Origin: Brenneria roseae subsp. roseae | GTDB lineage: Bacteria > Pseudomonadota > Gammaproteobacteria > Enterobacterales > Enterobacteriaceae | Assembly (NCBI RefSeq): GCF_003115845.1 | Contig: NZ_KZ819025.1 | Coordinates: 124,001-188,000, forward strand | DNA: 64,000 bases | Reading direction: 5' to 3' | In this document: piece after piece, positions 46,060 through 57,988 of the stretch | How the letters are laid out: every line of letters starts with the position of its first letter | Numbering within the stretch: position 1 is the first letter of the stretch | Program-made: the position numbers and the translations under genes | The notes under the pieces: model-generated | Databases searched by the model: none | The model's input: the letters and a program-made list of their open reading frames with translations, nothing else | Told to the model about the DNA's origin: nothing

Positions 46060-47127
46060 ATGCGCGTTGCCGATTTTTCATTTGAACTTCCCGAATCACT
46101 GATTGCTCATTATCCACAGGCTCAGCGCAGCGGTTGCCGCCTGTTGTCGCTGGATGGGCCGACGGGAAATCTGACGCACGGCATATTTACCGACTTATTG
46201 AATAAACTTGATGCCGGCGATTTGTTGGTGTTCAACAATACGCGAGTGATTCCCGCCCGGTTGTTTGGCCGCAAAGCCAGCGGCGGCAGGCTTGAAGTGT
46301 TGGTGGAACGCGTACTGGACGAGCGCCGCGTTCTCGCGCACGTTCGCGCCTCAAAAGCGCCGAAGCCCGGCACAGAACTGTTGCTGGGTGATGATGAAAG
46401 CGTCAGGGCAACGATGGCTGCTCGTCACGACGCGCTGTTTGAACTGCATTTTGACGATGCCCGCGACGTATTGACGATTCTGAATGATATCGGCCATATC
46501 CCGCTGCCTCCTTATATCCATCGTCCTGATGAAGATGCCGATCGCGAGCTCTATCAAACCGTTTACAGCCAGCGGCCGGGCGCGGTAGCGGCGCCAACGG
46601 CAGGGTTGCATTTTGATGAGCCCCTGCTGGCCGCTTTAAGGGAAAAAGGCGTGGAGATGGCCTTCGTTACGCTGCATGTCGGGGCGGGAACATTTCAGCC
46701 CGTGCGTGTTGAAACGATCGAAGATCATGTGATGCACGCTGAATATGCCGAAGTACCGCAGGACGTGGTCGATGCCGTGCTGGCTTGCAAGGCGCGCGGA
46801 AACCGGGTTATTGCGGTGGGAACAACCTCCGTCCGCTCTCTGGAAAGTGCGGCGCAGGCCAGCGAGAACGCACTGATCGCCCCGTTTTTTGGCGATACCC
46901 GTATTTTTATCTATCCCGGTTATCACTATCAGGTGATCGACGCGCTGGTCACGAATTTCCATCTGCCCGAATCAACATTAATTATGCTGGTGTCGGCATT
47001 TGCCGGGTATCGGAACACGCTGTCCGCCTATCGGCAGGCGGTGGAAGAACAATATCGGTTTTTCAGCTATGGCGACGCGATGTTTATTACGCGCAACCCT
47101 ATGGCTGAACAGGAAAAAATAAACTAG
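46060..47127 (+). CDS. queA: tRNA preQ1(34) S-adenosylmethionine ribosyltransferase-isomerase
   Basis: This 355-residue enzyme transfers the ribosyl part of S-adenosylmethionine to preQ1 in tRNA, giving epoxyqueuosine. Conserved motifs are [56 protein letters not shown] and the C-terminal [20 protein letters not shown]. It precedes tgt in the queuosine-Sec gene string. Confidence 0.97.
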   Translation: MRVADFSFELPESLIAHYPQAQRSGCRLLSLDGPTGNLTHGIFTDLLNKLDAGDLLVFNNTRVIPARLFGRKASGGRLEVLVERVLDERRVLAHVRASKAPKPGTELLLGDDESVRATMAARHDALFELHFDDARDVLTILNDIGHIPLPPYIHRPDEDADRELYQTVYSQRPGAVAAPTAGLHFDEPLLAALREKGVEMAFVTLHVGAGTFQPVRVETIEDHVMHAEYAEVPQDVVDAVLACKARGNRVIAVGTTSVRSLESAAQASENALIAPFFGDTRIFIYPGYHYQVIDALVTNFHLPESTLIMLVSAFAGYRNTLSAYRQAVEEQYRFFSYGDAMFITRNPMAEQEKIN

Positions 47128-47259
47128 TTTCCGCAGTGCGGGCGGAATCGGATCCGCGCCTAAGAATGGGTTAACCTGCTCGCCGCAGACCAGGTTCTGT
47201 CAGGCGATTTGGCATTATTAATAACAACATCAGACTGTTTTTCTGATGCTGGAGGCTAA

Positions 47260-48405
<1,146 letters not shown>

Positions 48406-48504
48406 CAGCTGGTTTTAATGTGGATTCAGTATCATTCACTTTTGTAGTGTTGGTAACTTATCTTTTTGATAACTTATCTTTTTGACAAAAAAGAGGAAAT
48501 TTAA

Positions 48505-48837
48505 ATGAGTCTTTTTATCTCCGATGCTGTAGCAGCGACTGGCGCTCCGGCTCAGGGAAGCCCGTACTCTCTGGTTATTATGCTGGCCGTTTTTGGTCTG
48601 ATTTTCTACTTTATGATCCTGCGTCCTCAGCAAAAGCGCGCCAAGGAACACAAAAAGTTGATGGATTCCATTAGCAAAGGTGATGAAGTATTAACCACCG
48701 GCGGTCTGGTTGGCCGTGTGACCAAAGTGTCCGAGACTGGCTACATCGCAATCGCGTTGAACGATACCAATGAAGTGGTAATCAAACGTGATTTCGTGGC
48801 TGCCGTGCTGCCGAAGGGCACTATCAAAGCCCTGTAA
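48505..48837 (+). CDS. yajC: Sec translocon accessory subunit YajC
   Basis: This 110-residue protein has one membrane helix (about 20-42: YSLVIMLAVFGLIFYFMILR) and a basic cytoplasmic domain with SISKGDEVLTTGGLVGRVTK. It joins SecD and SecF in the inner membrane. It is the first gene of yajC-secD-secF, 27 nt ahead of secD. Confidence 0.96.
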   Translation: MSLFISDAVAATGAPAQGSPYSLVIMLAVFGLIFYFMILRPQQKRAKEHKKLMDSISKGDEVLTTGGLVGRVTKVSETGYIAIALNDTNEVVIKRDFVAAVLPKGTIKAL

Positions 48838-48864
48838 TTTTTGATTTTCCCGAAGGGAACTGCC

Positions 48865-50712
48865 GTGTTAAACCGTTATCCTTTGTGGAAGTACCTGATG
48901 CTGATCGTGGCTTTGGTCATCGGTCTGCTCTATGCGCTTCCTAACCTATATGGTGAGGATCCGGCGGTACAAGTTACTGGCGCGCGAGGTATCGCCGCCA
49001 GTGAAACGACGCTGATCCAAGTCCAGAATGTATTAAAAGAACAAAATATCACCAGTAAGTCGATTGCATTGGAAAATGGTGCGATTCTGGCTCGCTTCTC
49101 TAACCCGGACGTACAGATCCGCGCGCGTGAAGCCCTCCTGAATGAACTGGGCGACAAGTTTGTGGTGGCGCTCAATCTGGCTCCGGCAACCCCTACATGG
49201 TTACGTGTACTGGGTGCGGAACCGATGAAGCTTGGTCTTGACCTGCGTGGCGGTGTTCACTTCCTGATGGAAGTGGATATGGATACGGCGCTGGGCAAAC
49301 TGCAAGAGCAGACCATGGATTCTTTGCGCAGCGATCTGCGTGAGAAAAATATTCCTTACGCCGCCGTGCGTAAAACCGACAATTACGGTGTCGAAATCCG
49401 TTTCCGCGATGGGCAAACGCGCGATGAAGGCGTCAACTATCTGACGTCCCGCCACCGTGATTTGGTTATCAGCGGCAGCGGCAGCAACCTGCTGCGCGCG
49501 ATAATGAGCGACGGACGTCTGCGTGAAGCGCGTGAATACGCCGTTCAGCAGAATATCACTATCCTGCGTAACCGTGTAAACCAACTGGGCGTCGCTGAGC
49601 CGCTGGTGCAACGTCAGGGCGCTGACCGTATTGTTGTTGAATTGCCGGGTATTCAGGATACGGCGCGGGCAAAAGAAATTTTGGGCGCGACGGCGACACT
49701 GGAATTCCGTCTGGTGAACAGCGATGCCGATGTGACGGCGGCAGCCAATGGGCGCGTGCCGGGTGATTCTGAAGTGAAAAACATGCGTGACGGTTCACCG
49801 GTTGTGCTGTTTAAGCGCGTCATCCTGACGGGCGATCACATCACCGATTCCACATCAAGCAATGACGAATACAACCGCCCTCAGGTGAATATTTCGCTGG
49901 ACAGCGCCGGTGGCAACACCATGTCCAACTTCACCAAAGACAGTATCGGCAAGCTGATGGCGACGTTGTTCGTCGAATATAAAGACAGCGGCAAGAAAGA
50001 TGCAAACGGCCGTGCCGTGCTGGTGAAACAGGAAGAAGTCATTAACGTGGCGACCATTCAGTCACGTTTGGGCAACAGCTTCCGTATCACGGGTATCGAT
50101 AATCCGAATGAAGCCCGCCAGCTTTCACTGTTATTGCGCGCCGGCGCATTGATTGCGCCAATCCAGATTGTGGAAGAGCGTACTATCGGGCCGACGCTGG
50201 GTATGCAGAACATTACTCAGGGCCTGGAAGCTTGCCTGTGGGGGCTGGTCGCGTCCATCGTCTTTATGGTGGTTTACTACCGTAAGTTTGGCGTGATTGC
50301 GACAACGGCGCTGGTTGCAAACCTGGTATTGATCGTCGGCGTCATGTCACTGTTGCCGGGGGCGACGTTAACCATGCCGGGTATTGCCGGTATTGTATTG
50401 ACGCTGGCGGTTGCCGTTGATGCTAACGTATTGATAAACGAGCGTATTAAAGAAGAGCTGAGAAATGGACGTTCTGTCCAGCAGGCGATTCATGAAGGTT
50501 ATAAAGGCGCATTTTCCAGTATTGTGGATGCCAACCTGACAACCTTGATTACTGCCGTGATCCTTTACGCTGTGGGTACTGGTTCGATCAAAGGCTTTGC
50601 CATCACAACGGCAATCGGGGTGGCGACCTCAATGTTTACGGCGATCGTCGGTACTCGTGCCATCGTTAACCTGCTTTACGGCGGCAAACGCATTAACAAG
50701 CTGTCTATCTGA
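48865..50712 (+). CDS. secD: Protein translocase subunit SecD
   Basis: The 615-residue protein starts at GTG 48865 (then [17 protein letters not shown]), the start used in E. coli, behind GAAGGGA. It has six membrane segments, a large periplasmic P1 region (about 40-440) and conserved [13 protein letters not shown] and [15 protein letters not shown]. With SecF it uses the proton gradient to finish protein export. The length equals that of E. coli. Confidence 0.97.
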   Translation: MLNRYPLWKYLMLIVALVIGLLYALPNLYGEDPAVQVTGARGIAASETTLIQVQNVLKEQNITSKSIALENGAILARFSNPDVQIRAREALLNELGDKFVVALNLAPATPTWLRVLGAEPMKLGLDLRGGVHFLMEVDMDTALGKLQEQTMDSLRSDLREKNIPYAAVRKTDNYGVEIRFRDGQTRDEGVNYLTSRHRDLVISGSGSNLLRAIMSDGRLREAREYAVQQNITILRNRVNQLGVAEPLVQRQGADRIVVELPGIQDTARAKEILGATATLEFRLVNSDADVTAAANGRVPGDSEVKNMRDGSPVVLFKRVILTGDHITDSTSSNDEYNRPQVNISLDSAGGNTMSNFTKDSIGKLMATLFVEYKDSGKKDANGRAVLVKQEEVINVATIQSRLGNSFRITGIDNPNEARQLSLLLRAGALIAPIQIVEERTIGPTLGMQNITQGLEACLWGLVASIVFMVVYYRKFGVIATTALVANLVLIVGVMSLLPGATLTMPGIAGIVLTLAVAVDANVLINERIKEELRNGRSVQQAIHEGYKGAFSSIVDANLTTLITAVILYAVGTGSIKGFAITTAIGVATSMFTAIVGTRAIVNLLYGGKRINKLSI

Positions 50713-50722
50713 GGAGTGCGTT

Positions 50723-51691
50723 GTGGCACAGGATTATACTGTTGAACAACTAAACTACGGACGCCGGGTCTATGACTTTATGCGTTGGGACAACATTGCG
50801 TTCCTGATTTCAGGTTCGTTGTTGATCCTCTCGCTGATTGTTATGGGCGTGCGTGGTTTTAACTGGGGGTTGGACTTCACCGGCGGTACGGTGATTGAGA
50901 TCAACCTCGAAAAACCGGCCGATCTGGATCTGATCCGTGATTCATTACAGAAGGCCGGATTTCACGATCCGCTGATCCAGAATTTCGGCAGCAGCCGTGA
51001 CGTGATGGTGCGTATGCCGCCAAGTGTCGGTACATCCGGTCAGGAACTGGGGAACCGCGTGCTGAGCGTGATCAATGAAGGAACCGAACAACACGCGACG
51101 GTAAAACGTATCGAGTTTGTCGGTCCCAGCGTGGGGAGCGAACTGGCGCAGGCCGGTGGTATGGCTCTGCTGAGCGCGCTGATCTGTATTCTGATCTATG
51201 TCGGTTTTCGTTTTGAGTGGCGCCTGGCTCTGGGAGCAGTCATTGCGCTGGCGCATGACGTGATTATCACGATGGGCCTGTTGTCGCTTTTTCAGATTGA
51301 AATCGACTTAACCATCGTCGCCTCGTTGATGTCGGTTATCGGTTACTCGCTGAATGACAGTATCGTGGTGTCAGACCGTATTCGTGAGAACTTCCGTAAG
51401 ATTCGTCGTGGGACGCCTTATGAAATCATGAATATCTCGCTGACTCAGACGCTGAGCCGTACCATCATGACATCCGCCACGACGCTGGTGGTGGTCCTGA
51501 TGTTGTATATCTTTGGCGGTTCGATGCTTGAAGGCTTCTCGCTGGCGATGCTGATCGGCGTGTCAATCGGTACGGTATCTTCTATCTACGTTGCGTCCGC
51601 TCTGGCTTTGAAACTGGGCATGAAACGCGAACATTTGCTGATACAGAAGGTCGAGAAAGAGGGGGCGGATCAGCCTTCGATTCTGCCTTAA
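50723..51691 (+). CDS. secF: Protein translocase subunit SecF
   Basis: This protein of about 322 residues starts at GTG 50723 (then [18 protein letters not shown]), with GAGGAG upstream; the longer open frame from 50597 lies inside secD and is rejected. It has six membrane segments, [14 protein letters not shown] and [20 protein letters not shown]. It is the third gene of the translocase operon and is followed by a strong terminator. Confidence 0.97.
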   Translation: MAQDYTVEQLNYGRRVYDFMRWDNIAFLISGSLLILSLIVMGVRGFNWGLDFTGGTVIEINLEKPADLDLIRDSLQKAGFHDPLIQNFGSSRDVMVRMPPSVGTSGQELGNRVLSVINEGTEQHATVKRIEFVGPSVGSELAQAGGMALLSALICILIYVGFRFEWRLALGAVIALAHDVIITMGLLSLFQIEIDLTIVASLMSVIGYSLNDSIVVSDRIRENFRKIRRGTPYEIMNISLTQTLSRTIMTSATTLVVVLMLYIFGGSMLEGFSLAMLIGVSIGTVSSIYVASALALKLGMKREHLLIQKVEKEGADQPSILP

Positions 51692-51710
51692 GCAGTACAA
51701 ACGAAAAGGA

Positions 51711-51737
51711 AAAACCCCGCATCGCGGGGTTTTTTTA
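51711..51737 (+). terminator. Rho-independent terminator of secDF
   Basis: AAAACCCCGC-atc-GCGGGGTTTTTTT; the following ATGCGGACTATCCTGCTCGCCACC resembles the linker part of the structured repeat at 37309-37331, so a partial repeat unit may be joined to it. Confidence 0.93.
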
Positions 51738-51760
51738 TGCGGACTATCCTGCTCGCCACC

Positions 51761-52330
51761 CTACGGGGCTTCGGTAGCCGCAACAGGAGGCGGAGCCGGT
51801 ACTTCCTCCAGATGATGCAAACGAATAAACCCTAACTGTTCCGGCGCCAATCCGCTGAGACGTAGCTCAATCACCGCTTCGGCTTTTGGTAACAGCGTTG
51901 GCGTAACAATAAATGACTGGGTCTGCATATCGCTGGTTAACGGTTTACCACTGACGGGATCGATTTGTCCCCAGTCTAGCTGTGCGCTGAACGCGGGGAG
52001 TCTGGCCGAGTCGATTGTCCGGATATGCAGTAATGCGCGTGTTCCGTTGGCCTCAGTTTCGACATGGCTGAGTGAGACGCTGAGCTTGCCGATGTTGCTC
52101 TGCAAAATAGCATTATTTTGCGCAGCAGGAAGCAGGTACACGCCGGACGTTGATTGCACATTCAACGCGTTCTGCTGTTCCAGGGCCGTGGCCTGGTCGG
52201 TGAGTGTCTGCAACTGGTGATTTAACTGATTCAACTGGTTCTGTAACTTTGGCATCTGGCGTTGTTGCGCACAGCCAGCCAGGATAAGCAAAGCGGGCAA
52301 AATAACGAGCATACGATAGCGGGTTCTCAT
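51761..52330 (-). CDS. yajI: Lipoprotein YajI (DUF3251)
   Basis: This 189-residue lipoprotein has signal MRTRYRMLVILPALLILAGC, with lipidated Cys20. A coiled coil follows (about 28-57, KLQNQLNQLNHQLQTLTDQA), then a beta-rich domain. A Pro/Ala-rich tail ends the protein. Function is unknown; it lies between secF and nrdR as in E. coli, convergent with secF. Confidence 0.88.
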   Translation of the reverse strand: MRTRYRMLVILPALLILAGCAQQRQMPKLQNQLNQLNHQLQTLTDQATALEQQNALNVQSTSGVYLLPAAQNNAILQSNIGKLSVSLSHVETEANGTRALLHIRTIDSARLPAFSAQLDWGQIDPVSGKPLTSDMQTQSFIVTPTLLPKAEAVIELRLSGLAPEQLGFIRLHHLEEVPAPPPVAATEAP

Positions 52331-52499
52331 TTCTGCTGTTCCCCTTTGATGTTTTATTTACACTAATCCTTGGTTCCTTTTGCTGACAGTGTAGCTGTGA
52401 TTACGGGCAAGTCATAGACGACCCCGCTTTTTTCATGCTGTTGCCTGAGCATGCGAATCCCTTCGCAACAATGCTCAGGAGTTTTGGTTACACTGTTAA

Positions 52500-52997
<498 letters not shown>

Positions 52998-53049
52998 ACC
53001 TGTTTGACAGTTTGTTTGTCTTTATCGCCAGAAACAAGAGGTTCAGGGA

Positions 53050-54186
53050 ATGACTATTCCGCAGAATAATGCGATGCAACCGCACGATGAGCCCTATATG
53101 GCCCGGGCGCTTGAGCTGGCTCGTCGTGGCCGTTTTACCACATCTCCTAATCCAAATGTTGGCTGCGTGATTGTTCGTGACGGCGAAATTGTCGGGGAAG
53201 GTTATCACCTGCGTGCGGGGGAGCCCCATGCGGAGGTGCATGCGCTGCGTATGGCAGGGGAGCGAGCCCGCGGCGCAACCGCTTATGTCACGCTGGAGCC
53301 ATGCAGCCATCATGGCAGAACGCCGCCTTGCGCTGATGCGCTTATCGCCGCAGGGGTTTCTCGCGTTGTCGCCGCTATGCAGGATCCCAATCCCCAGGTG
53401 GCGGGGCGAGGTCTGCATCGTCTTCAGCAGGCGGGTATCGAAGTGAGCCACGGTTTGATGATGCCTGAAGCGGAGAAAGTTAATCTCGGCTTTCTGAAAC
53501 GTATGCGTACGGGATTCCCTTACGTGCGATTGAAAATGGCGGCTTCGCTGGACGGACGCACGGCAATGGCATCAGGTGAGAGCCAGTGGATTACGTCCGT
53601 GCAGGCGAGACGCGACGTGCAGCGTTTTCGCGCTGAAAGCGCTGCTATTCTAAGCAGCAGCGCAACGGTAATGGCTGACGATCCATCATTAACGGTGCGT
53701 TGGCAGGAACTGGATGCGGATACTCAACGAGCTTATCCCGAAGCGAATGTTAAACAGCCTGTGCGGGTTATTGTTGATAGCCAACAGCGTGTGACGCCGC
53801 GGCATCGTCTTATTTCTCAGCCGGGCCAAACCTGGCTGGCACGCCTCCAGCAAGATGAGCAGCTTTGGCCTGACAGCGTCGAGCAACTGAGGTTGCCTCC
53901 GCATCATGGCGGGGTGGATTTGGTCGCACTGATGATGATTCTGGGTAAGCGGCAGATTAACTCCGTGTGGGTTGAAGCTGGCGCGAATCTGGCCGGCGCA
54001 TTATTAAATGCGGGCGTGGTCGATGAGCTTATTGTGTATCTCGCGCCAAAGCTTTTGGGGGAGCATGCCCGCCCGTTGTGTGTGCTGCCGGGATTGAGTG
54101 CGCTATCGCTGGCTCCTGAGTTTGAATTCGGGGATATCCGTCAGATCGGGCCGGACTTGCGTTTGCGATTGAAACCGAAAACGTAG
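53050..54186 (+). CDS. ribD: Bifunctional riboflavin deaminase/reductase RibD
   Basis: This 378-residue protein has an N-terminal zinc deaminase (His/Glu in GEPHAEVHALRMAG, Cys in TLEPCSHHGRTPPCADALI) and a C-terminal reductase (MAASLDGRTAMASGESQWIT, VWVEAGANLAGALL). It carries out the second and third steps of riboflavin synthesis. The gene starts 52 nt after nrdR. Confidence 0.97.
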   Translation: MTIPQNNAMQPHDEPYMARALELARRGRFTTSPNPNVGCVIVRDGEIVGEGYHLRAGEPHAEVHALRMAGERARGATAYVTLEPCSHHGRTPPCADALIAAGVSRVVAAMQDPNPQVAGRGLHRLQQAGIEVSHGLMMPEAEKVNLGFLKRMRTGFPYVRLKMAASLDGRTAMASGESQWITSVQARRDVQRFRAESAAILSSSATVMADDPSLTVRWQELDADTQRAYPEANVKQPVRVIVDSQQRVTPRHRLISQPGQTWLARLQQDEQLWPDSVEQLRLPPHHGGVDLVALMMILGKRQINSVWVEAGANLAGALLNAGVVDELIVYLAPKLLGEHARPLCVLPGLSALSLAPEFEFGDIRQIGPDLRLRLKPKT

Positions 54187-54339
54187 CGCCGACTGGTTAG
54201 CGCAATGAGATTTGTGTCACGCCGACTGTAGACACAACCGGAATAGCGACCACTTCGCCCGTAAATTTTCGTTAGCCAGACGGCAATCGCGTGCTGGGCG
54301 CGATTGGGTCCGCATCGGACAAAACCGGATACGTAACCG

Positions 54340-54396
54340 GAAGAATATGATAGAATCCGCCCCCCTGCGGGGTATTAAGACCAGATAAGGAAAGCT
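54340..54396 (+). promoter_or_regulatory. Probable ribH promoter
   Basis: TATGAT at 54347-54352 is a good -10, followed by a GC-rich CCCCCTGCGGGG stem at 54361-54372 in the short leader. No FMN riboswitch was recognised. Confidence 0.4.
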
Positions 54397-54873
54397 ATGA
54401 ACGTTATTGAAGGTATTGTCGCTACTCCTGATGCCCGCGTGGCGATTGCGATTGCACGTTTTAACCACTTTATTAATGACAGCCTGTTAGAAGGCGCGAT
54501 TGATGCGTTAAAGCGTATCGGTCAGGTTAAAGACGACAATATTACCGTGGTTTGGGTGCCTGGCGCCTATGAGCTGCCGTTAGCCGTTCGCGCGCTGACC
54601 AAGAGCACGGAAAACGGTGGCTACGACGCAGTGGTTGCGCTGGGAACGGTTATCCGCGGTGGAACCGCCCATTTTGAATTTGTTGCCGGCGAATGCAGTT
54701 CCGGGTTGTCCCATGTTGCCATGAGCAGTGAAATCCCCGTTGCATTTGGGGTCCTGACGACTGAAAGCATTGAGCAGGCGATCGAACGCGCTGGCACGAA
54801 AGCGGGTAATAAAGGTGCAGAAGCTGCCCTGACCGCGCTAGAAATGATTAATGTATTGAAAGCCATCAAGTAA
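54397..54873 (+). CDS. ribH: Lumazine synthase
   Basis: This 158-residue enzyme (ribE in E. coli usage) joins the pyrimidine and butanone phosphate to make 6,7-dimethyl-8-ribityllumazine. It has [36 protein letters not shown], and the active-site [20 protein letters not shown]. It forms icosahedral shells in many bacteria. It is followed after 27 nt by nusB. Confidence 0.97.
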   Translation: MNVIEGIVATPDARVAIAIARFNHFINDSLLEGAIDALKRIGQVKDDNITVVWVPGAYELPLAVRALTKSTENGGYDAVVALGTVIRGGTAHFEFVAGECSSGLSHVAMSSEIPVAFGVLTTESIEQAIERAGTKAGNKGAEAALTALEMINVLKAIK

Positions 54874-54900
54874 GCCTGATTATTAAGTAAGGGGAATTCC

Positions 54901-55320
54901 GTGAAACCTGCTGCTCGTCGCCGCGCCCGTGAATGTGCGGTTCAAGCGCTTTATTCCTGGCAGTTGTCTCAGAACGATATTGCCGATATTGAACTACAAT
55001 TCCTGAGCGAGCAGGATGTCAAAGATGTCGACATTACCTATTTTCGTGAACTGCTGGCAGGGGTCGCCGCTCAGGCTGAGACGCTTGATCGGTTGATGGC
55101 GCCTTTCCTGTCACGTCAACTCGATGAACTGGGTCAGGTGGAAAGGGCCATTCTGCGTCTGGCGATGTTTGAACTCAGCAAACGCGACGATGTCCCTTAT
55201 AAGGTGGCCATTAACGAGGCCATCGAACTGGCCAAGGTGTTTGGCGCAGAGGATAGCCATAAGTTTGTGAATGGCGTACTCGACAAAGCCGCGCCGTCTG
55301 TAAGAAAAACGAAGAAATAA
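54901..55320 (+). CDS. nusB: Transcription antitermination factor NusB
   Basis: This 139-residue all-helical RNA-binding protein starts at GTG 54901 (then [20 protein letters not shown]). It has [16 protein letters not shown] and [20 protein letters not shown]. With NusE it binds boxA RNA and supports rRNA antitermination. A repeat element lies directly after the stop codon. Confidence 0.97.
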   Translation: MKPAARRRARECAVQALYSWQLSQNDIADIELQFLSEQDVKDVDITYFRELLAGVAAQAETLDRLMAPFLSRQLDELGQVERAILRLAMFELSKRDDVPYKVAINEAIELAKVFGAEDSHKFVNGVLDKAAPSVRKTKK

Positions 55321-55402
55321 ACCCAATGGATTTCGGATTGCAGGACGTTATCGTTTTGAACAACGCAGCGCATCTGTAACTTGAAAGACGAAGGGTATAA
55401 GT
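55320..55402. repeat. Short inverted-end repeat element after nusB
   Basis: The element runs from ACCCAATGGATTTCGG-ATTGCAG to CTGTAACTTGAAAGACGAAGGGTAT. Its two ends are imperfect inverted copies, as in miniature mobile elements. The left end resembles the solo ends at 18695, 40082 and 60541. It lies between nusB and thiL. Confidence 0.65.
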
Positions 55403-55406
55403 GAGT

Positions 55407-55431
55407 CAAGGCCGGATATCCGGCCTTGATC
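55407..55431. terminator. Hairpin upstream of thiL
   Basis: TCAAGGCCGG-atat-CCGGCCTTGA is a perfect 10-bp stem; the following sequence TCTCGTCT has only a weak T-run, so it may be a weak terminator. Confidence 0.5.
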
Positions 55432-55462
55432 TCGTCTGGATTAAACGCTGGCTGGAAAGGTT

Positions 55463-56452
55463 ATGGTTGAAGGTGAGTTTGACCTTATTGCCCGCTATTT
55501 CAATCGGGTCGGAAGTTCACGTCGGGATGTTGAATTAGGTATCGGTGACGATTGTGCGTTACTGACGGTGGCGGAAAAGCAATGGATGGCAGTGAGTACC
55601 GACACGTTGGTATCCGGCACGCATTTCCTTCCCGATATTAATCCTGCCGATCTGGGTTACAAATCATTGGCGGTGAATCTTAGCGATTTGGCTGCAATGG
55701 GGGCCGATCCTGCCTGGCTGTCCCTGGCCATTACTCTACCTGAAAATAACAGCGACTGGTTGTCCGCCTATAGCGATAGCCTGTTCACGTTGCTCGATTA
55801 CTACGGTATGCAACTCATCGGCGGCGATACGACGCGGGGTCCGCTAAGCCTGACGCTGACGATTCACGGTCTGGTCCCGGCTGGCCGGGCGTTGACCCGA
55901 CGTGGAGCGCGAATTGGCGACTGGATTTATGTGACGGGCTCGTTGGGGGACAGTGCCGCCGGATTGGCGATTTTGCAGAACCGATTACACATTGCCAATC
56001 GCGAAACCCGACAGGTGCTGCTCCAACGCCATCTGCGCCCGCAGCCAAGAATACTGCAAGGTCAGGCGCTGCGCGATCTGGCCAATTCGGCGATTGATCT
56101 TTCCGACGGTTTGATTTCCGATCTGCTGCATATCCTGAAAGCCAGTGAATGTGGGGCTCGCATCAATCTGGATGCCATTCCCCGATCGCACTGGTTGCGT
56201 GGCTGTGTTGATGAGCAACACATCGATGAAGAGCAGGCATTGCGTTGGACTCTTTCAGGCGGCGAAGATTACGAACTGTGTTTTACGGTACCTGAAATTA
56301 ATCGTGGGGCTTTAGATGTTGCACTCGGACATTTAGGCGCCGACTATACGTGTATCGGGCAAATCGGGCCTTCATCAGAAGGATTGCGGTTCTTCCAGGG
56401 TGAGAAAGAGGTTGAGTTGAACTGGAAGGGATATGACCATTTTAGCGAGTAA
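55463..56452 (+). CDS. thiL: Thiamine-monophosphate kinase
   Basis: The 329-residue enzyme phosphorylates thiamine monophosphate to the diphosphate. It has [20 protein letters not shown], the metal-binding [19 protein letters not shown], and [13 protein letters not shown]. The ATG at 55463 follows GGAAAGG. Its 3' end overlaps pgpA by 20 nt. Confidence 0.96.
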   Translation: MVEGEFDLIARYFNRVGSSRRDVELGIGDDCALLTVAEKQWMAVSTDTLVSGTHFLPDINPADLGYKSLAVNLSDLAAMGADPAWLSLAITLPENNSDWLSAYSDSLFTLLDYYGMQLIGGDTTRGPLSLTLTIHGLVPAGRALTRRGARIGDWIYVTGSLGDSAAGLAILQNRLHIANRETRQVLLQRHLRPQPRILQGQALRDLANSAIDLSDGLISDLLHILKASECGARINLDAIPRSHWLRGCVDEQHIDEEQALRWTLSGGEDYELCFTVPEINRGALDVALGHLGADYTCIGQIGPSSEGLRFFQGEKEVELNWKGYDHFSE

Positions 56453-56945
56453 AACTAAAAAGGCAGATACCGCCAAGAGTCGGCTACGTCTGAGTAATCC
56501 ATGGCATCTGCTGGCAACCGGGTTTGGTAGCGGTTTATCACCCTGGATGCCTGGCACAGTGGGGTCGCTGGCGGCGATCCCACTGTGGTATTTCATGTCT
56601 TTTCTTCCGCTGGAGCTTTATTCGCTGCTGGTCATGCTAAGTATCTGCATCGGCGTGTATCTGTGCCATCAGACGGCTAAAGACATGGGCGTTCACGATC
56701 ATGGCAGCATCGTCTGGGATGAGTTTGTCGGCATGTGGATAACGCTGATGGCGTTACCGGTGAATGAATGGCAATGGGTCGCCGCGGGTTTTGTGGTGTT
56801 TCGCTGTCTGGATATCTGGAAACCCTGGCCCATCGGCTGGTTTGATCGCAATGTGCACGGCGGAATGGGGATTATGATTGACGATATCGTAGCCGGCGTG
56901 ATTGCCGCCGGGGTTCTGTATGGCGTGGGCTATTATTGGCCGTGA
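56433..56945 (+). CDS. pgpA: Phosphatidylglycerophosphatase A
   Basis: This 170-residue inner-membrane enzyme removes phosphate from phosphatidylglycerophosphate. It has the [20 protein letters not shown] motif, the [14 protein letters not shown] catalytic region and [13 protein letters not shown]-like C-terminus ([19 protein letters not shown]). Three to four hydrophobic segments are seen. In E. coli yajO and dxs follow; here an effector and chaperone pair intervenes. Confidence 0.95.
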   Translation: MTILASKTKKADTAKSRLRLSNPWHLLATGFGSGLSPWMPGTVGSLAAIPLWYFMSFLPLELYSLLVMLSICIGVYLCHQTAKDMGVHDHGSIVWDEFVGMWITLMALPVNEWQWVAAGFVVFRCLDIWKPWPIGWFDRNVHGGMGIMIDDIVAGVIAAGVLYGVGYYWP

Positions 56946-57008
56946 TAACCGCCGATGCTGCTGCTTTTGCATCAACGCTGCCGTGGCGATTTTAATAAAT
57001 ATTCGGTA

Positions 57009-57920
57009 TTACCAACGATAAGGGGAATTATCCCAGGCATGTTGCGCTGCACGTTGTCGGGATACGGTCGGCTGCGCGATATCGTCCATTGATTTGGCGT
57101 TGAACATATGGGTCGAATAGCGTGTGCTGGGGTCTTTGGCGACGGTTTTCTCATCGAACATGTCGGCGGTAACCTCGCTTTGGGCAAACCATTCCAGAAA
57201 ATCCGCGCCGATTGGGGGAAGGTTTTCCTCAGCGAGATAGTGATCGACTTCCGCCGTGGTGACGTGCCGTATGCTATTCAACGCCTGAGCGCCGGGCAAG
57301 GGATCGGCGTTGCGCGCTCGCTGATATTCGGCCCCCGGGTAAGGATTGCGCCTGATTGTTTGATCCAGCGTGGCTGCCGAGGGATACCTGACCCAGGGAT
57401 CGACGACCACGGTGTTTCTCTCTCCCCAGTTTTGATCGCGCGGATCGCCAATGAGCACGTATTTATGATCCCAATCGCTGTCGCCCACCAGCAGCACCGG
57501 CGCATTGATGCGCTGCTGAGCCAGCAGCGCATAGCTTAAATCGGACGTTTCTTCGCAGTTACCCGCCTGATAGCGGGCGGCTTGTCGTGAGTTGGGGATG
57601 GGCGCGTCCTGTGAAGATTTCTCTCTGTGCATTAACGCTCGCGCCGAGCTCTCTCCGCCGGTATAAATCATCTCCACTTTTTGGTTGCCTGCGCCGTAAG
57701 GCAGCATCATTTTCACTTTACGCAGGGTTTCCTGCGCCAGTTGCAGATGCTCCATCGTGGACGAGCTTACGTTGATGCGTTTTCCTTCATAAGCGCCAGT
57801 ACCCAGCTCTTGCGCGCTGACAGCGTTATGCAATTTGACAACGCGCTCCTGGTTGAAATTTTCCAGCGGATTTACCGTAATACCACCGGGGAAATATCTG
57901 TTATGTACGGTGTTGACCAT
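57009..57920 (-). CDS. AvrPphE/HopX-like type III secreted effector (transglutaminase-like)
   Basis: This 303-residue protein carries a Cys-His-Asp triad in the order and spacing of the AvrPphE/HopX/XopE effectors: Cys122 in AGNCEET, His152 in WDHKYVLIGD and Asp174 in VVVDPW. The HopX family shows GNCGE, DHVW and VMDPW. The pre-catalytic MMLPYGAGN (71-79) also resembles its LPFGRGN. The first 60 residues are polar and Ser/Thr/Asn-rich, as in secretion signals, and there is no Sec signal. ATG 57920 follows AAGGAAG. It is the second gene behind a HrpL box, 68 nt after a CesT-like chaperone gene. Such enzymes act inside plant cells. The family assignment is from remembered motifs; the target is unknown. 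Confidence 0.78.
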   Translation of the reverse strand: MVNTVHNRYFPGGITVNPLENFNQERVVKLHNAVSAQELGTGAYEGKRINVSSSTMEHLQLAQETLRKVKMMLPYGAGNQKVEMIYTGGESSARALMHREKSSQDAPIPNSRQAARYQAGNCEETSDLSYALLAQQRINAPVLLVGDSDWDHKYVLIGDPRDQNWGERNTVVVDPWVRYPSAATLDQTIRRNPYPGAEYQRARNADPLPGAQALNSIRHVTTAEVDHYLAEENLPPIGADFLEWFAQSEVTADMFDEKTVAKDPSTRYSTHMFNAKSMDDIAQPTVSRQRAAQHAWDNSPYRW

Positions 57921-57988
57921 GTGTCTTCCTTATTAAAATGTGTGAAAACAGACAGAGGGGGACACTCGCATCTATTACGCAACACAGA

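Noticed and set aside
50597-50722. Longer N-terminus for SecF
   Set aside because: It lies inside secD; GTG 50723 has a GAGGAG site and matches the E. coli start.
51082-51115. Second hrp-box-like GGAACC inside secF
   Set aside because: No CCACNNA at 15-16 bp spacing, and it lies inside a coding region.
54187-54396. FMN riboswitch ahead of ribH
   Set aside because: The gap is about 210 bp, but the conserved RFN element blocks were not found.
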